Positions 1 to 5,046 of a stretch of 5,161 nucleotides of DNA are shown one piece after another. The notes beneath the pieces are model-generated. The model ran no database searches, had not been told where the DNA came from, and saw only the letters and a program-made list of their open reading frames with translations. A program made the translations under genes and the position numbers. Source of the stretch: TMED27 sp964351195 (lineage in GTDB: Bacteria > Pseudomonadota > Alphaproteobacteria > Micavibrionales > Micavibrionaceae). How positions within the stretch are numbered: position 1 is the first letter of the stretch; every line of letters begins with the position of its first letter. The stretch spans positions 1 to 5,161 of the forward strand of contig CAYGNI010000118.1 in assembly GCA_964351195.1 (NCBI GenBank). Direction: 5' to 3'.

Positions 1-460
1 TCGCTCGTTCGTGGGCGGGGAGCTCAGGCTTTGGAACGTCCGGCGTTTTGAAGAGTATTGATTTCATGTCGCGTCGCTGGTCTTTGCTTTTGCGATAGTC
101 CTCGATAATGGCGGCCATGCCAGAGGGCCGTGGCTTTTCCTGCGCTTGAGGCGCTGCTGCGGGCGGGATTGGTGCAGCGGGTTTCGTCGGTGCGGGCGGA
201 AGCGCATCTTTTTTCGAATCAGGTGTTTCTTCGTCCGTGTTTTCACCACGAGCAAGTGCCTTGTATTTCTTCCAGACGGTGCTTTGCGGCGTTTCGGGCT
301 GGGCTGTGTTTTGTTCGCTTGTCTGCTGCGGGGCGGCGGGTGCAGGATCGCGGCGGACGAAAGTGTGGTGCATGCCAGCTTTGTATTCGCGGTCTTGCGC
401 CATGGCATCAGCGCCAAGCAGTGAAAAAATCAGGCAGAGTGTAAAAAGTGATCGATTCAT
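1..460 (-). CDS. Secreted Pro/Ala-rich hypothetical protein (3' end off window)
   Basis: An open frame runs from ATG at 460-458 to the left edge without a stop, giving 153 codons, so the C-terminus is missing. The product begins MNRSLFTLCLIFSLLGADAM and continues AQDREY, which reads as a classic Sec signal peptide: Arg3, a hydrophobic core at about residues 5-15, and an A-M-A cleavage site after residue 21. There is no lipobox cysteine at the cleavage point. Residues 38-60 and 86-112 are rich in Pro, Ala, Gln and Thr and look disordered. The segment at about 113-140 (SGMAAIIEDYRKSKDQRRDM) is charged and probably helical. I do not recognise a family; it is probably a periplasmic or exported protein. 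GGAG lies only 1 nt before the ATG, too close for a normal ribosome site, but the next in-frame ATG (residue 20) would delete the signal peptide, so the first is preferred. The coding call rests on the signal peptide and the long open frame; the other frames here give only Arg/His/Cys-rich translations. Confidence 0.8.
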   Translation of the reverse strand, partial: MNRSLFTLCLIFSLLGADAMAQDREYKAGMHHTFVRRDPAPAAPQQTSEQNTAQPETPQSTVWKKYKALARGENTDEETPDSKKDALPPAPTKPAAPIPPAAAPQAQEKPRPSGMAAIIEDYRKSKDQRRDMKSILFKTPDVPKPELPAHERA

Positions 461-500
461 ACTCCAGAATTTACAGCTTTAGGATTACAGGACGCAAATT
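461..500. other. Divergent intergenic spacer
   Basis: These 40 bases lie between the start of the leftward secreted-protein gene and the palindrome-flanked GIY-YIG cassette. Any promoter of the leftward gene should lie here or inside the repeat to its right. I cannot pick out convincing -35 and -10 boxes. Confidence 0.3.
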
Positions 501-537
501 CTAATTTATGCTTTCCCTGCGAAAGCAGGGATATTTT
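501..537 (+). repeat. Palindromic repeat, left copy (REP-like hairpin)
   Basis: A perfect hairpin at 514-531 has the arms TCCCTGC and GCAGGGA closing on a GAAA loop. With its flanks it aligns to the reverse complement of 819-855 with 28 of 37 positions identical, including the shared flank tatgcYtt. The hairpin core differs between the copies by one base pair: T518-A527 here, C-G at the equivalent place in the right copy. Pairing is therefore preserved. On the opposite strand the core translates as F-P-A-K-A-G-I, which I recall as typical of dispersed short palindromes in proteobacterial genomes (memory, not a search). No T-run of terminator strength follows it. Confidence 0.75.
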
Positions 538-543
538 AGGATA

Positions 544-822
544 ATGAAGTACTATGTTTACATTTTGACGAATTTTAAGCGTACGGTTTTGTATATTGGC
601 TTTACGGGAGATTTGGTCAATAGAATTGAATAACATAAAGCCTGCAAAGTTAAGGGTTTTACCCAAAAATATAAAACCGATATTCTCATTTATTATGAAG
701 CTTTTGAGGATGTTAATGATGCAAAAGCGAGAGAGCGTGCCATGAAAAAATGGAAACGTGCCTGGAAAGAGGAATTGATTGAAACATCCAATCCAAATTG
801 GGAAGAAGTTGTTGTTGTTTAA
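544..822 (+). pseudogene. GIY-YIG nuclease-like gene, interrupted by in-frame TAA
   Basis: From ATG at 544 the frame reads MKYYVYILTNFKRTVLYIGF and so on to a natural stop at 820-822, 92 codons, but codon 30 is TAA (631-633). The full length suits the small standalone GIY-YIG proteins of the YhbQ/UPF0213 type. Visible family marks are YVYIL (4-8) and LYIG (16-19), which form the GIY-YIG pair, then Arg27, His31, Tyr43, the Y-Y-E strand at 50-52, Glu64 in the helix ARERAMKKW (the likely metal ligand), and a C-terminal NPNW (83-86). In relatives the stretch reads R-I-x-E/Q-H-K, so the stop replaces one residue just before His31. A single substitution (CAA or GAA to TAA) would explain it. No frameshift or other stop occurs, so the damage looks recent, or it is a sequencing error. 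Initiation at a later ATG (codon 67) would lose the active site. These proteins are small nuclease-fold proteins that cut or bind DNA; the real substrate here is unknown. Confidence 0.85.
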
Positions 823-855
823 GATCCCCGCTTTCGCGGGGAAGGCATAGCTGAG
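819..855 (-). repeat. Palindromic repeat, right copy (inverted relative to left)
   Basis: The hairpin at 825-842 pairs TCCCCGC with GCGGGGA around a TTTC loop. Read on the minus strand it becomes the same GAAA-loop hairpin as the copy at 501-537. The repeat overlaps the stop codon of the GIY-YIG pseudogene on its left and reaches the ribosome binding site of the GNAT gene on its right. It is not followed by a T-run on either strand, so it is a poor candidate for a simple intrinsic terminator. Confidence 0.75.
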
Positions 856-856
856 G
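853..856 (+). promoter_or_regulatory. Ribosome binding site of GNAT gene, at the repeat edge
   Basis: GAGG at 853-856 lies 8 nt before ATG 865, a normal Shine-Dalgarno spacing. Three of its four bases fall within the alignable right-hand repeat (819-855), so the repeat border appears to supply the translation signal. A second purine run, AAGG at 861-864, touches the ATG and is too close to serve that start. Confidence 0.5.
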
Positions 857-864
857 TTGAAAGG

Positions 865-1383
865 ATGGAGCAAATACAAAACATTGTTATGCGCACAGCC
901 GGGCGCGAGGATCTCAATATCTTGTGGGATATTGCTATGAAAATGGGTTCTGCCAAACGGCAGGGGTATTTTGATCAATCCCTGGAATATCAGGAAGGAG
1001 GAACACGGCTGGTTTTGATCGCTTCGGCCGAGGGGCAGGATGCCGGGTATTGCATGCTAGCCTGGCAGCCGAAATATGCGTTTTTTAAAAAGCTGGGGAT
1101 ACCGGAGATACAGGACCTCAATGTCTTACCGGACTTTCGCCGGCGCGGGATTGGGCGGTTTATGATTGAATATTGCGAGGCTCTGGCCCGTGAAAAAGGG
1201 CATGAGCATATTGGCATTGGTGTGGGGATGGATGCGTCATACGGGGCGGCGCAGCGGCTCTATGTGAAGATGGGTTACGTGCCCGATGGTAACGGTTTGA
1301 CGTATGATCGGAAAACCATTGTGCATGGGGAATTCCGCCCCGTCGATGATGAGATGAGTTTGATGATGGTGAAGGATTTATGA
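865..1383 (+). CDS. GNAT-family N-acetyltransferase
   Basis: This is a 172-residue single-domain protein of the GCN5-related N-acetyltransferase fold, which transfers acetyl from acetyl-CoA to an amine. Motif A covers about residues 82-111: the strand IQDLNVLPDF, then the acetyl-CoA pyrophosphate loop R92-R-R-G95-I-G97, then the helix RFMIEYCEALAREKG. Motif B covers about 116-139, with GIGVGMDASYGAAQRLYVKM followed by GYVPDGNGL, a form often seen in proteobacterial GNATs, including Tyr133 and Gly137-Tyr138. The start at 865 has GAGG 8 nt upstream. An alternative in-frame ATG at 889 (MRTAGREDL) matches where many GNATs begin, so the native start could be there, with the first eight codons gained from sequence next to the repeat. 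The acceptor substrate cannot be told from sequence. The gene is followed by a 113-nt gap and ppdK in the same direction; co-transcription is possible but not shown. Confidence 0.9.
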   Translation: MEQIQNIVMRTAGREDLNILWDIAMKMGSAKRQGYFDQSLEYQEGGTRLVLIASAEGQDAGYCMLAWQPKYAFFKKLGIPEIQDLNVLPDFRRRGIGRFMIEYCEALAREKGHEHIGIGVGMDASYGAAQRLYVKMGYVPDGNGLTYDRKTIVHGEFRPVDDEMSLMMVKDL

Positions 1384-1496
1384 GCCGTATTGTGTTTGTT
1401 TTTATGTCAATAAATTTATCCTTTTAAAATGTGATCTATTCATGCTAAACCCTGCATAGATTGTGCACTTTAAGGAGTTTTAGGAGATAAATACGG
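1384..1496 (+). promoter_or_regulatory. AT-rich leader region upstream of ppdK
   Basis: This 113-nt gap is strongly AT-rich compared with both flanking genes, as expected of a promoter and 5' leader. Several weak boxes can be drawn, such as TTGTGT at 1390-1395 and an extended -10-like TGCATAGAT at 1453-1461, but none forms a convincing pair with 16-18 nt spacing, so no single promoter is called. No terminator hairpin for the GNAT gene is visible, which leaves read-through into ppdK possible. Confidence 0.4.
1472..1486 (+). promoter_or_regulatory. Tandem Shine-Dalgarno-like sites before ppdK
   Basis: AAGGAG at 1472-1477 and AGGAG at 1482-1486 follow each other. The second is 10 nt from ATG 1497 and is the likely functional ribosome site. 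The first is about 20 nt away, too far for direct use, and has no start codon at normal distance after it; it may act as a standby site. Confidence 0.6.
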
Positions 1497-4193
1497 ATGT
1501 CCAAATGGGTCTATAGTTTTGGAGCGGATAAAAATGAAGGTGATGCGAGCATGCGTAACCTTCTTGGCGGAAAAGGATCAAATCTTGCGGAGATGGCTTC
1601 GTTGGGTCTTCCGGTGCCCCCTGGATTTACGATTACGACCGAAGTGTGTACCGCCTATTACGAGAATGATCATGCATATCCCTCAGAGCTGAAAGCGCAG
1701 GTTGAAGCGGCTTTGGCAGGGGTCGAAAAAGCTATGGATATGAAATTCGGCGATGCGCAAAACCCTCTGCTGGTTTCTGTGCGTTCCGGTGCGCGGGTTT
1801 CCATGCCCGGCATGATGGATACGGTTTTGAACCTTGGTTTGAACGATGAAACAGTCGAAGGGCTTGCAAAAGCCTCTGGTGACGAACGTTTTGCGTGGGA
1901 TTCGTATCGTCGCTTTATTCAGATGTATGGTGATGTTGTTCTGGGCGTGGATCACCACGAATTTGAAGATGTGATTGAGCGCTACAAACGCGATGAAGAT
2001 TTAAAACAGGATACCGATATTTCTGCGGCAGGGTGGAAAGAGATTGTTGGCGAGTACAAAAAACTCGTGGAGAAAGAACTGGGCAAGCCTTTCCCAAGCG
2101 ACCCGCATGAGCAGCTATGGGGCGCGGTTGGCGCGGTGTTTAGCTCATGGATGGTGCCGCGCGCGATAACTTATAGAAAAATTCACGAAATTCCCGAAAA
2201 CTGGGGCACTGCGGTGAATGTGCAGTCCATGGTGTTTGGGAATATGGGTGAGGATTGTGCCACGGGCGTGGCGTTCACACGCGATCCGTCCACGGGCGAG
2301 AATTATTTCTATGGTGAATATCTCATCAATGCGCAGGGCGAGGACGTTGTTGCGGGGATCCGCACGCCGCAATCGCTGACGAAATACGGGCGCGAGAAAG
2401 AGGGCAGCGATATGCCCTCGATGGAAGAGAGTATGCCGGCTGTGTTTAAGCAGCTTGATGATGTTCGCCTGAAGCTTGAGAAGCATTTCAAGGATGTGCA
2501 GGACCTTGAGTTCACGGTGCAAAAAGACAAGCTGTTTATGCTGCAAACCCGTTCAGGCAAGCGCACAGCGAAAGCTGCACTTAAGATTGCCGTGGATATG
2601 GTGGAGGAAGGTTTGATTACGCAGGAAGAGGCTTTGCTGCGTGTTGACCCGCAGAGTCTGGATCAGCTTTTGCACCCAACGCTTGATCCCAATGCAAGCA
2701 AAGATGTTGTCACACGCGGTTTACCGGCGTCACCCGGCGCGGCTTCCGGGAAGGTTGTGTTTACCTCGGAAGAAGCGGAAATCCAGGCCAATGGCGGGGA
2801 TACGGTGATTTTATGCCGTCAGGAAACATCGCCCGAAGATATTACCGGGATGCACGCATCGGCCGGGATTTTGACGTCTCGCGGTGGAATGACATCCCAT
2901 GCGGCCGTTGTTGCGCGCGGTATGGGGACATGCTGCGTGGCTGGCGCGGGCGAGTTGCATATTGATGCGAAGGCCAAGCTGATCCGCATTGGCGAGCGTG
3001 AAATTCGCGAGGGCGATATTATCACGCTTGATGGATCGACCGGTGAAGTGATGGCTGGTGAAGTGGATACGATTAAGCCGGAATTGTCGGGTGATTTTGG
3101 TGTTTTGATGGGCTGGGCGGATGAACGCCGCCGGATGGCTGTGCGCGCGAATGCCGAGACGCCTTTGGATGCTAAAACTGCGCGTGAGTTTGGCGCGCAA
3201 GGGATCGGGCTTTGCCGGACAGAGCATATGTTCTTTGATGCTGAGCGTATTCAAAATGTGCGTGAGATGATCTTTGCGTCTAACGAAGCCGAGCGGCGGG
3301 CGGCTTTGGATAAGCTGCTTCCAGCGCAGCGTGAAGATTTTGCATCTTTGTTTGAAATTATGAGCGGGCTACCGGTGACTGTACGTTTGCTTGACCCGCC
3401 ATTGCATGAATTTTTGCCCCATGAGCAAGACGATATTGACAATTTCGCCAAGATTGCTGGCGTTTCGCACGATGCTGTGCGTCGCCGCTTGGGGGAGCTG
3501 CATGAATCAAACCCGATGCTGGGGCATCGCGGTTGTCGTTTGGGGATTACATTCCCCGAGATTTATGAGATGCAGGCGCGCGCGATTTTCGAAGGGGCTT
3601 TGGAAGCCGGGGGCGATGTTGTGCCTGAAATTATGATCCCGCTTGTGGGTGCGAAGAAGGAGTTGGATATCTTGCGCGCCAAGGTGGAAGCAGTAGCAAA
3701 AGATGTCTTTGAGGAAAAGGGCAAGACTCTTGAATATATTATCGGGACAATGATTGAATTGCCGCGGGCGGCGCTGACGGCGAATGAGATCGCAAAATCG
3801 GCTGATTTCTTTAGCTTTGGCACGAATGACTTGACGCAAACCTGTTTGGGAATGAGCCGCGATGATGCGGCGAACTTCCTTCCGGCCTATGTCGGGCAAG
3901 GTATTTATGAGCGTGATCCGTTTGCCTCCTTAGATGTTGAAGGGGTTGGGCGTTTGGTTGAGGTTGCCGTGCATGGCGGGCGTCAAACTCGCCCTGAGAT
4001 TAAGCTTGGGATTTGCGGAGAGCATGGCGGAGACCCTGCGTCGATCGCATTTTGTGAGCAAGTCGGGCTTGATTATGTGTCGTGTTCACCATACCGCGTG
4101 CCAATCGCCCGCCTGGCGGCAGCGCAGGCCGCGATCAGGGAAGGCGCAGCCGTGGGAAAGCCTAAAGCCGCCAAGGCGAAAAAGGCGGCTTAA
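1497..4193 (+). CDS. ppdK: Pyruvate, phosphate dikinase
   Basis: This cytoplasmic enzyme catalyses ATP + Pi + pyruvate to AMP + PPi + phosphoenolpyruvate, reversibly (EC 2.7.9.1). All three domains are present in order. The N-terminal ATP-grasp domain covers about 17-360, with the Lys26 loop GGKGSNL, Arg96 in SVRSGARVSMPGMMDTV, Glu338, and Gln350/Arg352 in LQTRSGKRTAKA. The swivelling phosphohistidine domain covers about 405-515, with GGMTSHAAVVARGMG carrying catalytic His468 and Thr466, the Thr that the PPDK regulatory protein phosphorylates in characterised homologues. The C-terminal pyruvate/PEP barrel covers about 530-880, with Arg574, Arg630, Glu754, Asn777-Asp778 and Cys840 (in GICGEHGGDP). 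The spacings match the Clostridium symbiosum enzyme as I remember it. At 898 residues it is slightly longer than the roughly 875 usual for bacteria; a Lys/Ala-rich tail (887-898) accounts for part of the excess. The start MSKWVYSFG is the family start and has AGGAG 10 nt upstream. The conserved signature, and the absence of PEP synthase or PTS enzyme I features, make the identity secure. The gene is intact. Confidence 0.98.
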   Translation: MSKWVYSFGADKNEGDASMRNLLGGKGSNLAEMASLGLPVPPGFTITTEVCTAYYENDHAYPSELKAQVEAALAGVEKAMDMKFGDAQNPLLVSVRSGARVSMPGMMDTVLNLGLNDETVEGLAKASGDERFAWDSYRRFIQMYGDVVLGVDHHEFEDVIERYKRDEDLKQDTDISAAGWKEIVGEYKKLVEKELGKPFPSDPHEQLWGAVGAVFSSWMVPRAITYRKIHEIPENWGTAVNVQSMVFGNMGEDCATGVAFTRDPSTGENYFYGEYLINAQGEDVVAGIRTPQSLTKYGREKEGSDMPSMEESMPAVFKQLDDVRLKLEKHFKDVQDLEFTVQKDKLFMLQTRSGKRTAKAALKIAVDMVEEGLITQEEALLRVDPQSLDQLLHPTLDPNASKDVVTRGLPASPGAASGKVVFTSEEAEIQANGGDTVILCRQETSPEDITGMHASAGILTSRGGMTSHAAVVARGMGTCCVAGAGELHIDAKAKLIRIGEREIREGDIITLDGSTGEVMAGEVDTIKPELSGDFGVLMGWADERRRMAVRANAETPLDAKTAREFGAQGIGLCRTEHMFFDAERIQNVREMIFASNEAERRAALDKLLPAQREDFASLFEIMSGLPVTVRLLDPPLHEFLPHEQDDIDNFAKIAGVSHDAVRRRLGELHESNPMLGHRGCRLGITFPEIYEMQARAIFEGALEAGGDVVPEIMIPLVGAKKELDILRAKVEAVAKDVFEEKGKTLEYIIGTMIELPRAALTANEIAKSADFFSFGTNDLTQTCLGMSRDDAANFLPAYVGQGIYERDPFASLDVEGVGRLVEVAVHGGRQTRPEIKLGICGEHGGDPASIAFCEQVGLDYVSCSPYRVPIARLAAAQAAIREGAAVGKPKAAKAKKAA

Positions 4194-4205
4194 TACACCC
4201 TCCGT

Positions 4206-4290
4206 GTCATCTCGACCGAAGCGTTAGCGAAGTGGAGAGATCTTCTTAGATAGCTTCATGAAAAGATCCCTCGACTTCGCTCGGGATGAC
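4206..4290. repeat. 85-bp long-hairpin repeat downstream of ppdK
   Basis: The element begins 12 nt after the ppdK stop. Its ends are inverted: GTCATCTCGAC (from 4206) faces GCTCGGGATGAC (to 4290). An inner stem pairs 4228-4244 with 4263-4279 (15 of 17 positions), leaving an 18-nt loop. The left arm carries the 5-mer CGAAG twice, at 4217-4221 and 4228-4232. The extra 11 nt would bulge out, so it is probably a slippage or duplication variant. I recall this kind of end (gtcatctcgac...cgggatgac) from dispersed intergenic repeats in several bacterial groups, but cannot check copy number here. Such structures can protect mRNA 3' ends or stop transcription; no T-run follows, so a standard intrinsic terminator is unlikely. 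The right end overlaps the first possible start codon of the next gene. Confidence 0.75.
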
Positions 4291-4294
4291 ATTT

Positions 4295-4468
4295 ATGATG
4301 TTTGTCATGACCGATCAAAAAGACAACGCAAAAAATGAGCAGGAAGTTCTCAAAACCTTTGATATGTATCACTTCTTTTCCCGTAAGGATGTGATCCTTG
4401 CGATTGCGTTTATCATCGCGTTTTTGATCTTCGCATTGGCGGCTCTCCTCGCGCCGCAGGTGGTTTAG
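4295..4468 (+). CDS. Small single-pass membrane protein
   Basis: From ATG 4295 this is a 57-residue protein: a short charged N-terminus (about 5-32, including TDQKDNAKNEQEVLKTF and FFSRKD) followed by one hydrophobic helix at about 33-53 (VILAIAFIIAFLIFALAALL) and a short end APQVV. The basic SRK just before the helix suggests an inner-membrane protein with its N-terminus in the cytoplasm. The start is uncertain: in-frame ATGs occur at 4286 (inside the preceding repeat), 4295, 4298 and 4307. GGA 8 nt before 4295 is the only weak ribosome site, and it belongs to the repeat. MTDQKD from 4307 looks the most natural N-terminus. The family is not recognised. The EQE...KTF-then-helix layout loosely recalls the tiny aa3-oxidase subunit IV proteins of alphaproteobacteria, but that is only a resemblance. 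Its last ten codons and stop are repeated at 5017-5046. Confidence 0.6.
   Translation: MMFVMTDQKDNAKNEQEVLKTFDMYHFFSRKDVILAIAFIIAFLIFALAALLAPQVV
4437..4468 (+). repeat. 32-bp direct repeat, copy 1
   Basis: This stretch forms the 3' end of the small membrane-protein gene, including its TAG stop, and ends 6 nt short of the DUF3592-like gene's stop codon. It matches 5015-5046 at 30 of 32 positions. The differences are G4452 versus C5030 and A4458 versus T5036. Confidence 0.85.
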
Positions 4469-4474
4469 TTTTAG

Positions 4475-4945
4475 CTAGGCGCCGATACCAACATATTTTA
4501 GCCATTTCTTGACGTTTTCAGAAACGCTGGTTCTTTCTTCTGCGTTTCCTTGGTGGATGAAGATCGCTTTTCCCCTACTCCACATGAATTTTGATGGGCT
4601 GTCAGGGGCTACGCGGATACGAATTGTTTCCGGTGGCTGATAAATCGTTTCAGGTTTGGACACGCTTCTTCTGCCTGGACCAGGTGAGATGTCTTTTACC
4701 TGCACCCTGGCGTTGTATATCGTGTCTTCCCAAGCATAATTAATTTTTATGCTACACGTATATCGGTTTTTTATTTTTGTGTTACCAGGGCGGTTATTTG
4801 ATCTGTGGCAAAAATCAATTTCAGTTTTTGCCGCTACTGAATGCCAGCTTGTAAAATCTTCTTCTATTAAGAGGTCGGGGTCTACAAAGCAGAAGATGAT
4901 TACTGCGAAAATTAAAGGGGCGATTAGCGGTATCAGTATTTTCAT
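4475..4945 (-). CDS. Membrane-anchored protein, DUF3592-like
   Basis: This is a 156-residue protein with an N-terminal hydrophobic helix (about 3-20: ILIPLIAPLIFAVIIFCF) that is an anchor or uncleaved signal; no lipobox or clear cleavage site is seen. The rest should lie outside the cytoplasm. Residues 31-125 resemble the DUF3592 layout: a Trp-containing first strand (TSWHSVAAKTEID), a Y/C-x-I-K-I-N-Y-A-W strand pair at about 62-72, IYNARVQV, then PPETIRIRVAPDSPSKFMW, matching the usual 'v.v.yDP.nP' close. Cys46 and Cys64 could form a disulfide. The second membrane helix common in DUF3592 proteins is absent. Function is unknown. The start is fixed between an in-frame upstream TAA (4951-4949) and ATG 4945, but no good Shine-Dalgarno precedes it; AAGGAAA is about 20 nt away. 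The gene converges on the small membrane-protein gene, with stops 6 nt apart. Confidence 0.72.
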   Translation of the reverse strand: MKILIPLIAPLIFAVIIFCFVDPDLLIEEDFTSWHSVAAKTEIDFCHRSNNRPGNTKIKNRYTCSIKINYAWEDTIYNARVQVKDISPGPGRRSVSKPETIYQPPETIRIRVAPDSPSKFMWSRGKAIFIHQGNAEERTSVSENVKKWLKYVGIGA

Positions 4946-5042
4946 GACTTAAGTTTGGCAAGTTTCCTTTTTTGAGGCAAGTTTGTTGGTGTGATGACAG
5001 TTTGAGCAGAGTGCTGGCGGCTCTCCTCGCCCCGCTGGTGGT
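4946..5042. other. Intergenic region holding a partial copy of the small-gene 3' end
   Basis: These 97 nt lie between the 3' end of the rightmost minus-strand gene and the start of the DUF3592-like gene. The right part holds most of the second 32-bp repeat. The left part, near 4967-4974, contains the A/T-rich stretch that would be the 5' leader of the minus-strand gene. No clear promoter or terminator is seen. Confidence 0.4.
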
Positions 5043-5046
5043 TTAG
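5015..5046 (+). repeat. 32-bp direct repeat, copy 2 (orphan gene-end fragment)
   Basis: This is a near-identical copy of 4437-4468. In the same reading phase it still encodes L-A-A-L-L-A-P-L-V-V and a TAG stop (one silent change and one Gln-to-Leu change). The frame upstream has no plausible start and no similarity to the rest of the small membrane protein. It looks like a remnant gene end. The last 4 nt overlap the stop codon region of the minus-strand gene entering from the right. Confidence 0.8.

Larger units (their letters stand above)
501..855 (+). mobile_element. Putative cassette: GIY-YIG gene framed by inverted palindromes
   Basis: The two REP-like palindromes (501-537 and 819-855) are in opposite orientation, with one AT-rich GIY-YIG-like reading frame filling the space between them. 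The start codon lies 6 nt inside the left repeat and the stop codon lies inside the right repeat, so gene and repeats fit tightly as a unit. The interior is visibly more AT-rich than the GNAT and ppdK genes to the right, which is compatible with separate origin. I see no target-site duplication and the outer ends are not sharply defined. Calling it mobile is inference; it could instead be a gene that sits between two independently spread repeats. Confidence 0.4.

Noticed and set aside
64..417. Minus-strand open frame of 117 codons rich in Arg, Lys and Pro
   Set aside because: It is an alternative frame of the secreted-protein gene at 1-460, which has a proper signal peptide and composition.
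130..482. Three overlapping plus-strand open frames rich in Cys and Arg
   Set aside because: They are antisense shadows of the minus-strand secreted-protein gene and have no family features or ribosome sites.
514..531. Possible intrinsic terminator at the left hairpin
   Set aside because: No plus-strand gene ends before it, and the following TATTTTA is too weak a T-run. Its match to the inverted copy at 819-855 explains it as a repeat.
457..978. Minus-strand open frame of 173 codons
   Set aside because: It runs antisense through the GIY-YIG pseudogene, both palindromes and the start of the GNAT gene. The plus-strand frames show clear family motifs, so this one is chance.
1683..3899. Numerous minus-strand open frames and one plus-strand frame (3391-3636) within ppdK
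   Set aside because: All overlap the fully conserved PPDK reading frame and show no recognisable domains.
1497..4193. PEP synthase or PTS enzyme I as alternative identity for ppdK
   Set aside because: The N-terminal ATP-grasp domain excludes enzyme I, and the GGMTSHAAVVARGMG and GICGEHGGDP motifs with PPDK-type order and length fit PPDK better than PEP synthase.
3934..4227. Plus-strand frame of 97 codons crossing the ppdK stop
   Set aside because: It is an out-of-frame reading of the ppdK 3' end running into the hairpin repeat, without coding features.
4437..4468. A conserved transcription-terminator hairpin as the reason for the 32-bp repeat
   Set aside because: Copy 1 can pair GCGGC with GCCGC, but the two substitutions in copy 2 break that pairing and neither is followed by a strong T-run, so folding is not conserved.
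4749..4952. Plus-strand open frame of 67 codons
   Set aside because: It is antisense to the DUF3592-like gene and lacks a ribosome site.
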